A stretch of DNA of 64,000 nt from NCBI RefSeq assembly GCF_023073335.1, contig NZ_JADPJG010000032.1, forward strand, positions 248,001 through 312,000. The letters run 5' to 3'. Below, one piece after another: positions 8,892-18,056 of the stretch; position 1 is the first letter of the stretch; every line of letters starts with the position of its first letter. The notes beneath the pieces are model-generated. The model saw only the letters and a list, made by a program, of their open reading frames with translations. It was not told the DNA's origin and ran no database searches. Source of the stretch: Bradyrhizobium sp. 21 (lineage in GTDB: Bacteria > Pseudomonadota > Alphaproteobacteria > Rhizobiales > Xanthobacteraceae). The translations under genes were made by a program, and so were the position numbers.

Positions 8892-9113
8892 GATATCGCG
8901 CAAATACGATCGCAACCGCACGCTTTTCTTTCAACCGAGCAGGAAGGGCGAACTGCCACGACTTCGAGAATTGGGCCGGTCGCATTCTATGGACTGATCC
9001 TGACGCTGTTGATCGGCTTCGCTGCAACGAGCCAAAGGCCTCGCGAATACCAGGCCAATCTCGCTTCGGATGATTTCGTCACCCATTACGTTTCGAACCC
9101 GCCGCTCCCGTAA
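8862..9113 (+). CDS. Small single-helix membrane protein (83 aa)
   Basis: The 83-residue product has a polar N-terminus, one hydrophobic helix (VAFYGLILTLLIGFAA, about residues 40-55) and a polar tail. The start could instead be the TTG at 8886, which has AGGAG upstream; that region is a copy of the initiation segment of the preceding gene. No family is recognised. It lies 27 bp after the DUF1127 gene, on the same strand. Confidence 0.5.
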   Translation: MAVKQEVALTDIAQIRSQPHAFLSTEQEGRTATTSRIGPVAFYGLILTLLIGFAATSQRPREYQANLASDDFVTHYVSNPPLP

Positions 9114-9248
9114 GCGAACACCGCCGCCGTACCTGGCCCTGCCAGCAAACGCGGCGGCAGATTTCAATGCAGGTTTCAATCGTTTCAGGATTGCGGGCAT
9201 GGGCGCGCACCCGGTTGCGCCATGCCGCGCAGCATCAGGAGAATAGCC

Positions 9249-9608
9249 ATGACGATCGACGTTCTCGCGCCGCCTCGGGCCTCCGTGGCATCAGCGATCA
9301 TCGCTGCACTTCACGAATCCCGCCGACTGCAGGCAATCAAGGTCATTCATCGCTACCGGCATCTCGGCTCCGACCGGGCCGAAATCAGCCTTTGCGACAG
9401 GACGCCATCGCCGGACACGAAAGCGCGCGCTCGTCAGATGCCGAACAATGGAAGGGATAAAAAAATGAGACGATTGAGAGAAACACATCTGATGATCCTC
9501 ATTCTTCTGGGATTCGGCGTCGTTCACGTGATTGGCGCCGTGCTGATGGCGCGTGCAGCACCCGAGCAAGGTCATCCTCCCATGGTCGTCGCAGCCTCGG
9601 GCGACTGA
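9249..9608 (+). CDS. Small membrane protein with possible internal start at 9465
   Basis: ATG at 9249 follows AGGAG at seven bases and gives 119 residues. The N-terminal half is soluble and unrecognised. An in-frame ATG at 9465, preceded by GGAAGGGATAAAAA, would give a 47-residue peptide with one hydrophobic helix (MILILLGFGVVHVIGAVLM) that ends in SGD. That peptide resembles the 50-aa protein at 8251 (a helix, then AAP, a PP-V segment, and a terminal GD). The locus may thus produce a long and a short form, or be a fusion of two small genes. Confidence 0.55.
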   Translation: MTIDVLAPPRASVASAIIAALHESRRLQAIKVIHRYRHLGSDRAEISLCDRTPSPDTKARARQMPNNGRDKKMRRLRETHLMILILLGFGVVHVIGAVLMARAAPEQGHPPMVVAASGD

Positions 9609-9661
9609 CGGCGGCCGGCGACGGAAGCTGGTTGACTGATGTGAAAGATCAAGAGGCCGAC

Positions 9662-9814
9662 ATGGCAGCAATCATAAACGCGATTTCCCGGACGGCCCTC
9701 TCGGTCACCCGCGCCGACGCGGCGAAACACGCTCTGCTGCTGGCCGGAGCGTGCGCTTTCGTGTTCGTGCTCTCGCTCACCGACGGCCTGGATTTGAGCC
9801 CCGGATTGTTTTGA
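9662..9814 (+). CDS. Small single-helix membrane protein (50 aa)
   Basis: ATG at 9662 has AAGAGG about six bases upstream. The 50-residue product carries one hydrophobic helix (ALLLAGACAFVFVLSL) near the C-terminus. No family is recognised. It is the last of the run of small same-strand genes and lies about 200 bp before the transporter gene. Confidence 0.5.
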   Translation: MAAIINAISRTALSVTRADAAKHALLLAGACAFVFVLSLTDGLDLSPGLF

Positions 9815-9875
9815 TCGTCGCAGCGGCGAGATCCACGAACGTCGCCCGGCACTGTGCGCGCTGATGCCGGCGAAC

Positions 9876-9917
9876 CCGCCTTCGACGGGTGCCATTCCGC
9901 CTTCGACGGGTGCCATT
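9876..9917 (+). repeat. Two tandem 21-bp repeats
   Basis: The unit CCGCCTTCGACGGGTGCCAT plus T occurs twice without a gap, in the spacer before the BASS transporter gene. If translated it would give a repeated PPSTGAI, but no convincing gene covers it. Each unit contains a CCG/CGG dyad that may form a small hairpin. Confidence 0.7.
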
Positions 9918-10012
9918 GGTGTCGCGCCAATCATGCGCCGCATGTTCCGGCCGTCAGAGCCTGCGATCCGACGATTTCACCGTGCTGACACGCACATAGA
10001 CGAGGGGCCGAT

Positions 10013-10960
10013 ATGTACGTTGGCAGAATATTGTCTACGCTTGGCGGACAAGGACCGACGCTTCTGGTGATCTCACTTTGCGCCGGGCTGTCGATCAGTC
10101 CCCTCGCTCACATCGGCTACGATCTTTTGCCTTTTTCAGCATTCCTCCTGACGCTCGGCTCGTTTCTCACTGCCGGGCTCGCTCCGTCCGAAGTCGGGAT
10201 TCGTCCGCCTCTGATGGCTCTGGTGCTTGTTTGGGTTGGCTTGGCGCTTCCTTTGGCTGCCGCTGCTCTGCTGTCCTTTCTTCCGCTCGATCCTGCGCTG
10301 CGGGCCGGTGTTCTGCTTTCGCTGCTGGCGCCGCCGGTTGGAAGCGCCGCTGCGATTGCGGGGATGCTTGGTTTGCGACCACGCCTTGCGCTACTCGTCT
10401 CCATCGCACTGACGCTCCTCGCGCCGATTTCGATTCCGTGTTTTGCCACAGTGCTCGGACTTGGAGTTGCGTTCGACATGGGCGCCCTGGCTATCCGGCT
10501 GTTCAGCATCATCGGAGCTGCGGGCATGGTTGCCTTTCTGGCAATACGGTTCCACCGACATCTGACCCCCGTTCTGCCGGATCAACGCGCGGCCACCGGG
10601 ATCGCCGTTATCGGACTCATCATCGTGGGACTAGCCACGTCACAAGGCATACGGGCCCAGTGGACCAGCAATGCCCTGCGTTTCGACATGATGCTCGTCG
10701 CGGCAATCGTTGCCAACTTTGGGCTGTGCGCGCTCGCGACTCTCGCATTCGCCAGGCTAGGGCTGCAGACCGCCGGGACAATAGGCCTCGTGACCGGAAA
10801 CCGTAACGTCACTCTCGTGTGGGCAGCCGCGAGCTTCGGTCTACCAACCCTCGCGGAGGGCTATGTCGCGGCGTGCGTCATCCCGGTCCTCGCGCTTCCT
10901 CTCATCGTCAAACTTTGTCTCAAACTACCGTCCTTCGGCCGTTTCGTGCCGCAAAACTGA
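10013..10960 (+). CDS. BASS (bile acid:sodium symporter)-like transporter
   Basis: A 315-residue membrane protein with about nine hydrophobic helices. The motif GNRNVTLVWAA near residues 262-272 corresponds to the conserved sodium-site loop of BASS-family carriers, and LLAPPVGSAAAIAGML is the matching N-terminal repeat element. Relatives import organic anions with sodium or export metalloid ions. The substrate is not evident, and the neighbouring small proteins give no clear hint. The ATG at 10013 has GAGGGG about eight bases upstream. Confidence 0.75.
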   Translation: MYVGRILSTLGGQGPTLLVISLCAGLSISPLAHIGYDLLPFSAFLLTLGSFLTAGLAPSEVGIRPPLMALVLVWVGLALPLAAAALLSFLPLDPALRAGVLLSLLAPPVGSAAAIAGMLGLRPRLALLVSIALTLLAPISIPCFATVLGLGVAFDMGALAIRLFSIIGAAGMVAFLAIRFHRHLTPVLPDQRAATGIAVIGLIIVGLATSQGIRAQWTSNALRFDMMLVAAIVANFGLCALATLAFARLGLQTAGTIGLVTGNRNVTLVWAAASFGLPTLAEGYVAACVIPVLALPLIVKLCLKLPSFGRFVPQN

Positions 10961-11049
10961 CGATTCAGAGCCGGCAACTGGATCAAGAAGCCAAGCGCAG
11001 AGCGGTCATGGCACGCCGTCGCGGCCGATTGTAGTCTGGCATCCACGCT

Positions 11050-13653
11050 CTACGCCGAGCGCTTCACTGCGTCGCGACCTGCCGGCGCGATGTCGAGGCG
11101 AGCCAGCATCGCCCTCGCCTGCTCGGCGCAGTGCTCGATCAGCCAGCGCTCGAAGGCGACAGGCGGGAGCGCGGGCGCATAGAGGAAACCTTGCACGACG
11201 TCGCAGCCGAGTTCGGCCAGCACCTTGCGCTGCGCCTCGGTCTCGACCCCTTCGCCGACAACGGTCATGCCGAGGCCCTGGCCGACGCGCACCACGGCGG
11301 TGGCGATCGCGAGCGCACCGGCGTCCTTCTCGATGTCGCGCATGAAGCTGCGGTCGATCTTCAATTCGCGGATCGGCAGATGGGCGAGCCGGCTGAGGCT
11401 GGAATAGCCGGTGCCGAAATCGTCCACGGAAAGCCCGACGCCGAGCTCGCGGATTGCGTTCATCGTCTCGAGCGCGGCGACGCTGTCCTGCATGAACGCG
11501 CCCTCGGTGATCTCGAGCATCAGCGCATCCGCCGGCAATTCGTATTCAGCAAGGATGTCCTTGAGCCGCGCGGCCAGCGTGACATTGCGGAAATTGATCG
11601 GGGACAAATTCACCGACACGCTGGGGATGTCGAGCCCGGCACGGCGCCAGTTCGCCATCTGCCGGCAAGCCTCGCGCACCGACCACAGGCCGATCTGCTC
11701 GATCAGGCCGCATTCCTCGGCAAGCGGGATGAATTTTGCCGGCGAGACGTCGCCAAGCACGGCATCGTGCCAGCGCGCCAGCGCCTCGACGCCGTGAATC
11801 GCGCCGTCGCAGCTGCGGATTTGCGGCTGGTAGCTCAGCGTCAGCGCGCCCTCGGCGACGGCGCGGCGCAGCGCCGCGATCAATGCCAGCCTCTGCTCGG
11901 TGAGCCCGTTCATCTCCGCGCTGAACAGGCGGTAGGTCGAACGTCCGGCCTGCTTGGCCATGTACATGGCGGCATCGGCCTGCTGCATCAGCGTGTCGAT
12001 GTCGGTGGCGTGATCGGGGTAAAGGCTGATGCCGATGCTGGCCGACATCGGCATCAGCCTTGATCCGAGGCGCAACGGCGCCGACAGCGCCTCGGTGATT
12101 CCGGCCGCGACACGCTCGGCGCCCTCGGCGGCGCGTTGCGGCAGCAGGATGACGAATTCGTCGCCGCCGAGCCGCCCCAGCATGTCCTCGGGACCGATGT
12201 GCTCGCGCAGGCGCTGCGCGAGCTGGATCAGCAGCTCATCGCCGGCGGCGTGACCGAGCGTGTCGTTGACGTCCTTGAAATGATCGACGTCGAGGAAGGC
12301 CAGCGCGACGTGGCTGCCGGTCGGACAGGCATCGATGGCGGTGGTGATCAGGTGCCGCAATTGCGCGCGGTTCGGCAGGCCGGTGAGGATGTCGTGATAG
12401 GCGAGCCGCGCGATCTCGGCGCGCGCCTCCTTGCGCTCGATCGCGAAGGCGCCGAGGTTGACGCAGGCATCGACGATGCGCCGGTGCCAATTGCTCGGTG
12501 CGCGCGGCTCCCGGTAGTAGAAGGCGAAGGTGGCGATGACCCGGCCGTCCTTGGACTTGACCGGGGTGGACCAGCATGCGCGCAGGCCGATCGCGAGCGG
12601 CATCGCCTTGTAGGGCTGCCAGCGCGGATCGGTGTCGAGATCTTCAGCCAGAACCGGCTCGCCGTAGAAGGCCGCGGTTCCGCAGGAGCCGACTTTGGGA
12701 CCGATGGCGATGCCGTCCAGCGCGCGGGAATAGTCTTCGGGCAGGCTTGGGCCGCCGAGCGGATGGATCAGGCCCTCGGCGTCGACGTGAAGCAGTGAAC
12801 AGACGACGTCGGGCGCGATCTGCTCGACCCGGCGGCAGAGCCGATCTGCGATCTCGCCAATCGGAATCTCGTCGGCGAGCGCACCCATGATGAGCTGCTG
12901 GAGCGAGCGCAGCTGCTTGGTCTCGGTGATGTCCTCGAGCAGCGCGAAGATGTGCTTGACCCGGCCCTTTCTGTCGCGGAACGCGTCGATGCGGGCGCAG
13001 ACCCAGATCTCCTCGCCGTCCTTGTCGTAGACCAGCGTCTCGATTTCGCCGCGCTGGCCACCAGTCACCAGGCGCTTGACGAGCTTGGCGATACCCTTGC
13101 GATCCGTATGGCACCCGGCGATGAGCTCGCCGGCGTGACGCCCCTCGGCCTCCTCGCTGGTATGTCCGAACAGCGCCGTGAACGCCGAATTGACGTAGAC
13201 AATGTTCTGTTCAATGTCGGTGATGATCACGGCACGGTTGGTCTGATCGGAAACGGCGTGGAGCAGCCCAATCCTGGCGCGGCGTTCCGCATCGGTGGTG
13301 ACGTCGCGCGCGAACACGACGTGATGGGTCACGCCGCCACCCGCAACGGACGAAAGCGATATGGCTGTCCGGATTCGGCTGCCGTCGCGCCGCACAAGGC
13401 TGATCTCCTCGCGGAAATCGCTGACAGGATCGGCCTGGAGACATTTGAGGGTGAGAATTTCGGCATCGCGGCCGAGCACCTCGGCGCGCGCGAGTTTCCA
13501 GATCCGCTCCGCACCGGCGTTGAAATGCGTGATGCGATGCGCGCTATCGACAATGACGATGCCATCGTCGGCGCATTCGAACGCAGCCAACAGCACTTCC
13601 GGAATTTCCGTCACAGCACAATCGGAGGCAGACATCGTTGGACCCGGAGGCAT
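11050..13653 (-). CDS. PAS-PAS-GAF-GGDEF-EAL c-di-GMP protein
   Basis: An 867-residue cytoplasmic protein: PAS (about 18-125), PAS (about 135-245), GAF (about 250-400), GGDEF (about 415-575) and EAL (about 590-845). The cyclase motif is intact (LGGDEF), but the inhibitory RxxD site is replaced by GPED, so product feedback through that site is probably lost. The phosphodiesterase motifs look complete (VEAL, NLSPINF, EITEG, DDFGTGYSS, KIDRSF, GEGVE). No membrane segment is present. It should make or degrade cyclic di-GMP in response to an unknown cytoplasmic signal. The start may instead be the ATG at 13635; neither has a strong binding site. Confidence 0.92.
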   Translation of the reverse strand: MPPGPTMSASDCAVTEIPEVLLAAFECADDGIVIVDSAHRITHFNAGAERIWKLARAEVLGRDAEILTLKCLQADPVSDFREEISLVRRDGSRIRTAISLSSVAGGGVTHHVVFARDVTTDAERRARIGLLHAVSDQTNRAVIITDIEQNIVYVNSAFTALFGHTSEEAEGRHAGELIAGCHTDRKGIAKLVKRLVTGGQRGEIETLVYDKDGEEIWVCARIDAFRDRKGRVKHIFALLEDITETKQLRSLQQLIMGALADEIPIGEIADRLCRRVEQIAPDVVCSLLHVDAEGLIHPLGGPSLPEDYSRALDGIAIGPKVGSCGTAAFYGEPVLAEDLDTDPRWQPYKAMPLAIGLRACWSTPVKSKDGRVIATFAFYYREPRAPSNWHRRIVDACVNLGAFAIERKEARAEIARLAYHDILTGLPNRAQLRHLITTAIDACPTGSHVALAFLDVDHFKDVNDTLGHAAGDELLIQLAQRLREHIGPEDMLGRLGGDEFVILLPQRAAEGAERVAAGITEALSAPLRLGSRLMPMSASIGISLYPDHATDIDTLMQQADAAMYMAKQAGRSTYRLFSAEMNGLTEQRLALIAALRRAVAEGALTLSYQPQIRSCDGAIHGVEALARWHDAVLGDVSPAKFIPLAEECGLIEQIGLWSVREACRQMANWRRAGLDIPSVSVNLSPINFRNVTLAARLKDILAEYELPADALMLEITEGAFMQDSVAALETMNAIRELGVGLSVDDFGTGYSSLSRLAHLPIRELKIDRSFMRDIEKDAGALAIATAVVRVGQGLGMTVVGEGVETEAQRKVLAELGCDVVQGFLYAPALPPVAFERWLIEHCAEQARAMLARLDIAPAGRDAVKRSA

Positions 13654-13793
13654 CGGGAAAATGCGGCAATCGGTGCGACGCTAGCGTTGCGATGGTGTCC
13701 AAGACGTTTTTGCAGCCCCCCTTGCACCACGCCAAGACGCGACATGCTTAACGTTCAGCGAAAAAGGCGAAGGTAATACGGTGCATGCGGAAC

Positions 13794-15107
13794 CTATTCG
13801 GCGCCGGTTCCCGCCTGGAGCCGGTGCAGCCGCCCCGCCACGGCCCGCACCTTGCCCGGCGAGGCCCGCCAGACCGACAGCGCCGACAATCCGCTCACGA
13901 TGATCGCGATGCCGAAGGCGAGCGTGTAGTCGCCGGCCCGATCATAGAGCAAGCCTGTCGCCCACGGTCCGGCCGCGCCACCCGCAAGCGCTGCCAGCAT
14001 GATCGTGCCAAAGATGCCGCCCTGGTGCTTGCCCTGAAAAATCTCGAATACCACGGCGCCCATGATCGAGGTGAGGCCGTAGCCGAGCGCACCTTGCGTG
14101 AACACCATGAGGTAGACCAGCCACAATGACGGCTGGAATTTCAGTGCCATCAATGCCGCAAAGCAGATCGCAAAGCCCGCGCAGCTGATCGCCCACACCC
14201 ATTCCCGCCCGATCCGGTCGGAGGCATGGCCGAGCAGAATCTGGCCGGGGATACCGAGCAGGCTGACGGTGCCGAGCGCCCACACCGCAACGCTCGGGCT
14301 GAAGCCGATGTCGAGCAGGAACTTGGTCTGGTGCACCTGCACCGCGTACCAGATGTACAGGCCGCAGAAATAGCCGAGCGCGATCCACCAGAAGCGCGCG
14401 GTCGCGACAGCGCGCCGGAGCGTCCACTCGGTACCGACCCAGACGGGATCGACGATGTTGGAGACAGGCCGCGACGCACCCGCGGCCGGCGCGGCATCGC
14501 CGTCCGGCTGCAGGCCGATATCCTCGGGGCGCTTATGCAGGAACAGATTGATCGGCGCGAGCGCGATCAGGATCATCAGCCCCATCGCGGTGCAGGCGGT
14601 GCGCCACCCGGTCTCTTCGATCATGTGCTGCACCCATGGCAGCAGCGTCACCGAGCCGATGCCGACGCCGGCGAAGGCGATGCCGATCGCGAAGCCGCGC
14701 TTACGGATGAACCAGTTCGGCAGAAACAGCGACTGGCCGGAATAGCCGAGACATACCGAGCCGGCGCCGACCATGACGCCGATGGTGACATAGAGATGCC
14801 AGGGTGCACTGGTGAGTGGCGCGAGCAGCAGCCCGCCGCCCATCAGCACGACGCCAAGCTCCATCACCGCGCGCGGGCCGGCGCGGTCCATCAGGCGGCC
14901 GATCAGCGGACTGACCACGCCCGACACCACGAAGCCGAAGGAGAAGGCGCCCGCGGTGACGCCGCGCTCCCAGCCGAATTCGGAGATGATGGGAGGAAAG
15001 AACAATGAAAAGGCGGTGCGCGCGTTGACGCCGATGGCCATGGTGACGAAGGTCACCGCGACCACGACCCAGCCGTAGAAGAACGGAAGCCGCATGATGT
15101 GTTTCAT
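13794..15107 (-). CDS. MFS transporter (OFA/monocarboxylate-like)
   Basis: About 437 residues with twelve hydrophobic segments in two halves. It begins MKHIMRLPFFYGWVVVAV, the FFYGW-type start common in MFS carriers of the oxalate/formate and monocarboxylate group. GRLMDRAGPRAVME is the loop 2-3 motif and GHASDRIGREWVWA its second-half counterpart. The frame continues upstream to 15269, but that section translates a dispersed palindromic repeat, so the ATG at 15107 is chosen. It lies between two c-di-GMP genes on the same strand. The substrate is unknown, probably an organic anion. Confidence 0.85.
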   Translation of the reverse strand: MKHIMRLPFFYGWVVVAVTFVTMAIGVNARTAFSLFFPPIISEFGWERGVTAGAFSFGFVVSGVVSPLIGRLMDRAGPRAVMELGVVLMGGGLLLAPLTSAPWHLYVTIGVMVGAGSVCLGYSGQSLFLPNWFIRKRGFAIGIAFAGVGIGSVTLLPWVQHMIEETGWRTACTAMGLMILIALAPINLFLHKRPEDIGLQPDGDAAPAAGASRPVSNIVDPVWVGTEWTLRRAVATARFWWIALGYFCGLYIWYAVQVHQTKFLLDIGFSPSVAVWALGTVSLLGIPGQILLGHASDRIGREWVWAISCAGFAICFAALMALKFQPSLWLVYLMVFTQGALGYGLTSIMGAVVFEIFQGKHQGGIFGTIMLAALAGGAAGPWATGLLYDRAGDYTLAFGIAIIVSGLSALSVWRASPGKVRAVAGRLHRLQAGTGAE

Positions 15108-15203
15108 CCCTGGACGATCTACGGACCATCCCGGGGTGAGCGGGTCAAGCGCTTTTCGCGCATGCCCGTTGATACAGCGAGACGGGATGCGTGCCTGTGG
15201 CCG

Positions 15204-15336
15204 ATCCTTCGAGACGCCCGCCTGCGGCGGGCCCTCAGGATGAGGACGGAGTGCGCGGCAACAGTTCAACGGGCACCGATGCCGCTTAGCCTCATCCTGA
15301 GGAGACCGCTGGAAGCGGTCGTCTCGAAGGACGAGG
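15204..15336. repeat. Paired REP-like palindromic repeats (copies 2 and 3)
   Basis: Two units in opposite orientation: 15204-15246 (ATCCTTCGAGACGCCCGCC to AGGATGAGG) and 15290-15336 (CCTCATCCTGAGGAGACCGC to CTCGAAGGACGAGG). Each is an imperfect palindrome, and the pair can itself fold into a large cruciform. They separate the 3' end of the CHASE-GGDEF-EAL gene from the MFS gene. Confidence 0.85.
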
Positions 15337-15344
15337 CGGCGCGC

Positions 15345-17864
15345 TCAGGCGGCGTCGCGTTGTGACAGTTTGACCGGCGCGTCGAACAGAATCCGCTCGA
15401 CGGGCTGCGGGCGGCCGAACAGATAGCCTTGCGCGAAATTGACGCCGAGCGCCTTCAGCCGCTCGAACTCCTCGCGGGTCTCGACGCCCTCCGCGGTGAC
15501 CGACATGTCCAACCCGCGCGCCAGCGTCACGATCGAGGCGATGATGGCGGAGCTGCGCGGCTGATGCGTGAGATTGCGGATGAACGACTTGTCGATCTTG
15601 ATCTTGTCGAACGGGAACGCGGTGAGATAGCTGAGCGACGAATAGCCGGTGCCGAAATCGTCGAGCGCGAGCTCGATGCCGATACTCTTCAGCCGCTCCA
15701 TGAAGGCGTGGTTCTCGACGCCGCGTTCCAGTAGCACGGATTCCGTGATCTCGATCTCCAGCCGCTGGGGCGGCAGCCCGGAATCCGCGAGCGCCGCGCT
15801 GATCATCTCGAACAGCTCAGCTTCCTTGAACTGGATCGGCGACAGGTTCACGGCGACCATCAGATCGGAAGGCCAGCCGGCCGCATCCGCGCAAGCGCGC
15901 CGCAGCACGAACTCGCCGAGCGGCACGATCAGTCCGGTTTCCTCCGCAAGCGGAATGAACTGGTCCGGCGGAATCAAACCGCGGCTCGGATGCCGCCAGC
16001 GCACCAGCGCCTCGAAGCCGCGCCGCGCGCCGCTGAGGGCATCGACGAACGGCTGGTAGTGCACCTCGAGCTGGCACCGCGCGATGGCATCGCGCAAATC
16101 GCCTTCCAGCGTGCTGCGGGCCTCGAGCTCGGCCGACATCGCCTCGTCGTAGATGGTGAAGCAGTTGCGGCCGGCTGATTTCGAGCGGTAGAGCGCAAGG
16201 TCGGCCTTCTTCAGGAGCTGCTCCTGGTCGCTGCCGTGATCCGGCGCGATCGCAATGCCGATGCTGGTGCCGATCTCGACGCGGTGTCCGGGCAGGAGGA
16301 ACGGCTCGGCCACGAGCTTTGCGATCCGGCCCGCCAGCTCGGTCGAGCAGACGCGCTGATCCTCGCAGGCTTCCTGGATGATGGCGAATTCGTCGCCGCC
16401 GAGCCGAGCCAGCAGGTCGCTGGCACGCAGCGCGGATTTCAGCCGCTGCGCGACCTGACGCAGCAGCGCATCGCCGGCACCGTGACCGAGCGAGTCGTTG
16501 ACGTTCTTGAAGCGGTCGAGATCGAGCATCAGAATCGAGAAGGCCGGACCGCCGTCCTCCAACCGGTCATTGAGCTCGTCGAGCCGGGTGAGGAAGAAGG
16601 CGCGGTTCGGCAGTCCGGTCAGGATGTCGGTCTGGGCGAGTTCGAGCACCCGCCGGTTCGCCAGCGACAGCCGCAGCGAATTGCGGCTCGCGAGCATGAG
16701 ATAGGTCGACAGCGACAGCGTCAGCAGCATGCCGACGATCAGCACCGCCGCCGCCCGGTCGTAGGGGGTCTCCAGTGCACCCCCGGCCGTCGGCATGGCG
16801 CGCACCGGCCAATCGGTGTCCCCGACCTTGAGACCGCCCGACCAGTGCAGTCCCCGCGCGACGTCCCGCATCGACTGCGGCGCCGTGGCGGCCGAGGAGT
16901 AATCCGGCAGCATGTCCTCCAGGCCGACGATCTGCCCCGTGAACGGCGGATAGACGTTGACGCTGACCGCGGGGCTGGCGCCGGTGGTCACGCGAATGGA
17001 CTGGATCAGCAGCGGCAGGTCGAAGACGCCGACGACGAAGCCAGCGAGGTTGCGGCGCCGGTCCACGGCCGTGTCGCGCGACGTTCCCTTGGCGTAGACG
17101 GGAATGGCGACGAGGACGTCGGGCTGCCGGCCGCCCTCCTTCGGCTCGTAGAGGCGCGTACGAATGGCAGCGACCCGATCGGTGTCGCGCGCGCGCTCCA
17201 GGACCGCGCGCCGCTCCGGAACGGTCGCGTAGTCCATGCCGTAGACCGGCGAGGTCTTCGGCTGGGTCGAGTAGAACACCGGAAAATATTCGTCGCTCTG
17301 CGGTGCGGTCGCGAACGCATCGCCATGGAGCGACTTGATGCGATAACCGGACACGCCGTCCGCGATCGCCGCGGCCTCGTATTCTGCGCGCTCCTTGCGG
17401 TTCACGCGCGGCACCCATGAGATGCGCAGCATGCCGGGATGGCGCTCGAACAGACGGGCGCTGAAGGTCTCGAATTCGCTGCGGGTGATCTCGTCGTTGG
17501 TCGATTCGAACAGCGTGCGAAGCGCGACGAGCCTGGAGATGTACTCGCCCATGCCGTTCTGCATGACGATGGCTTCGGTCTCGGCCGCGTTGTCGAACTC
17601 GACTCTGTTGACGCGGTCTTCCCATCGCGCCACGGCAGCCGCACCCACGATCGAGAACAGAAGACCGATTCCGATCGCGACGAGCGCAGGGCGATAGAGC
17701 CCGAGCAGCGGCGCGGCACGCCACCATCCGGTCAACCGCCTCCGATCCTGATCTTTCTGATCGCGACCGCCCATCTTGATCCGCAAGGCCCCACCACGCA
17801 GCGGCCCACTTCTGGTTGAACCACCGGAACTGCTATCGGACAAGGACGCGGTTAACAACTGCAC
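15345..17864 (-). CDS. CHASE-GGDEF-EAL membrane c-di-GMP protein
   Basis: An 839-residue inner-membrane protein. A helix near 57-78, a periplasmic CHASE-type sensor (about 85-345, with YEAAAIADGVSGYRI and VYGMDYATVPERR) and a second helix near 372-392 precede GGDEF (about 405-570) and EAL (about 580-835). The cyclase keeps LGGDEF and an intact RxxD inhibitory site (RASD five residues ahead). The phosphodiesterase motifs FEAL, NLSPIQF, EITES, DDFGTGYSS, KIDKSF and AEGVE are all present. It senses a periplasmic small molecule. The GTG at 17864 is an upper limit; the ATG at 17774 is another candidate. Divergent from a lone periplasmic binding protein gene. Confidence 0.92.
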   Translation of the reverse strand: MQLLTASLSDSSSGGSTRSGPLRGGALRIKMGGRDQKDQDRRRLTGWWRAAPLLGLYRPALVAIGIGLLFSIVGAAAVARWEDRVNRVEFDNAAETEAIVMQNGMGEYISRLVALRTLFESTNDEITRSEFETFSARLFERHPGMLRISWVPRVNRKERAEYEAAAIADGVSGYRIKSLHGDAFATAPQSDEYFPVFYSTQPKTSPVYGMDYATVPERRAVLERARDTDRVAAIRTRLYEPKEGGRQPDVLVAIPVYAKGTSRDTAVDRRRNLAGFVVGVFDLPLLIQSIRVTTGASPAVSVNVYPPFTGQIVGLEDMLPDYSSAATAPQSMRDVARGLHWSGGLKVGDTDWPVRAMPTAGGALETPYDRAAAVLIVGMLLTLSLSTYLMLASRNSLRLSLANRRVLELAQTDILTGLPNRAFFLTRLDELNDRLEDGGPAFSILMLDLDRFKNVNDSLGHGAGDALLRQVAQRLKSALRASDLLARLGGDEFAIIQEACEDQRVCSTELAGRIAKLVAEPFLLPGHRVEIGTSIGIAIAPDHGSDQEQLLKKADLALYRSKSAGRNCFTIYDEAMSAELEARSTLEGDLRDAIARCQLEVHYQPFVDALSGARRGFEALVRWRHPSRGLIPPDQFIPLAEETGLIVPLGEFVLRRACADAAGWPSDLMVAVNLSPIQFKEAELFEMISAALADSGLPPQRLEIEITESVLLERGVENHAFMERLKSIGIELALDDFGTGYSSLSYLTAFPFDKIKIDKSFIRNLTHQPRSSAIIASIVTLARGLDMSVTAEGVETREEFERLKALGVNFAQGYLFGRPQPVERILFDAPVKLSQRDAA

Positions 17865-18056
17865 AATTTCGGAACCGGGGCGTTCCGCATCACGTGGCTT
17901 AGTTAACGATTGACCTGCACTTTGCGTCAGTCTGGCAGTAACTTGCCGGTTTTCCCCGGAGTCTTACGGACCATCGACGCGGCGCAGGTTAGCGAGCTGT
18001 TCAGGGCGCGAGACCTATCGTTTTCACGACGCCTCCAGCATCCGGCAAGCCTCCTC

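Noticed and set aside
9864-10070. 68-codon frame containing a repeated PPSTGAI
   Set aside because: Its repeat comes from a 21-bp DNA duplication and the frame overlaps the transporter start; no binding site.
15108-15269. N-terminal extension of the MFS carrier
   Set aside because: The 54 extra codons translate a dispersed palindromic repeat; the true start is at the first membrane helix.
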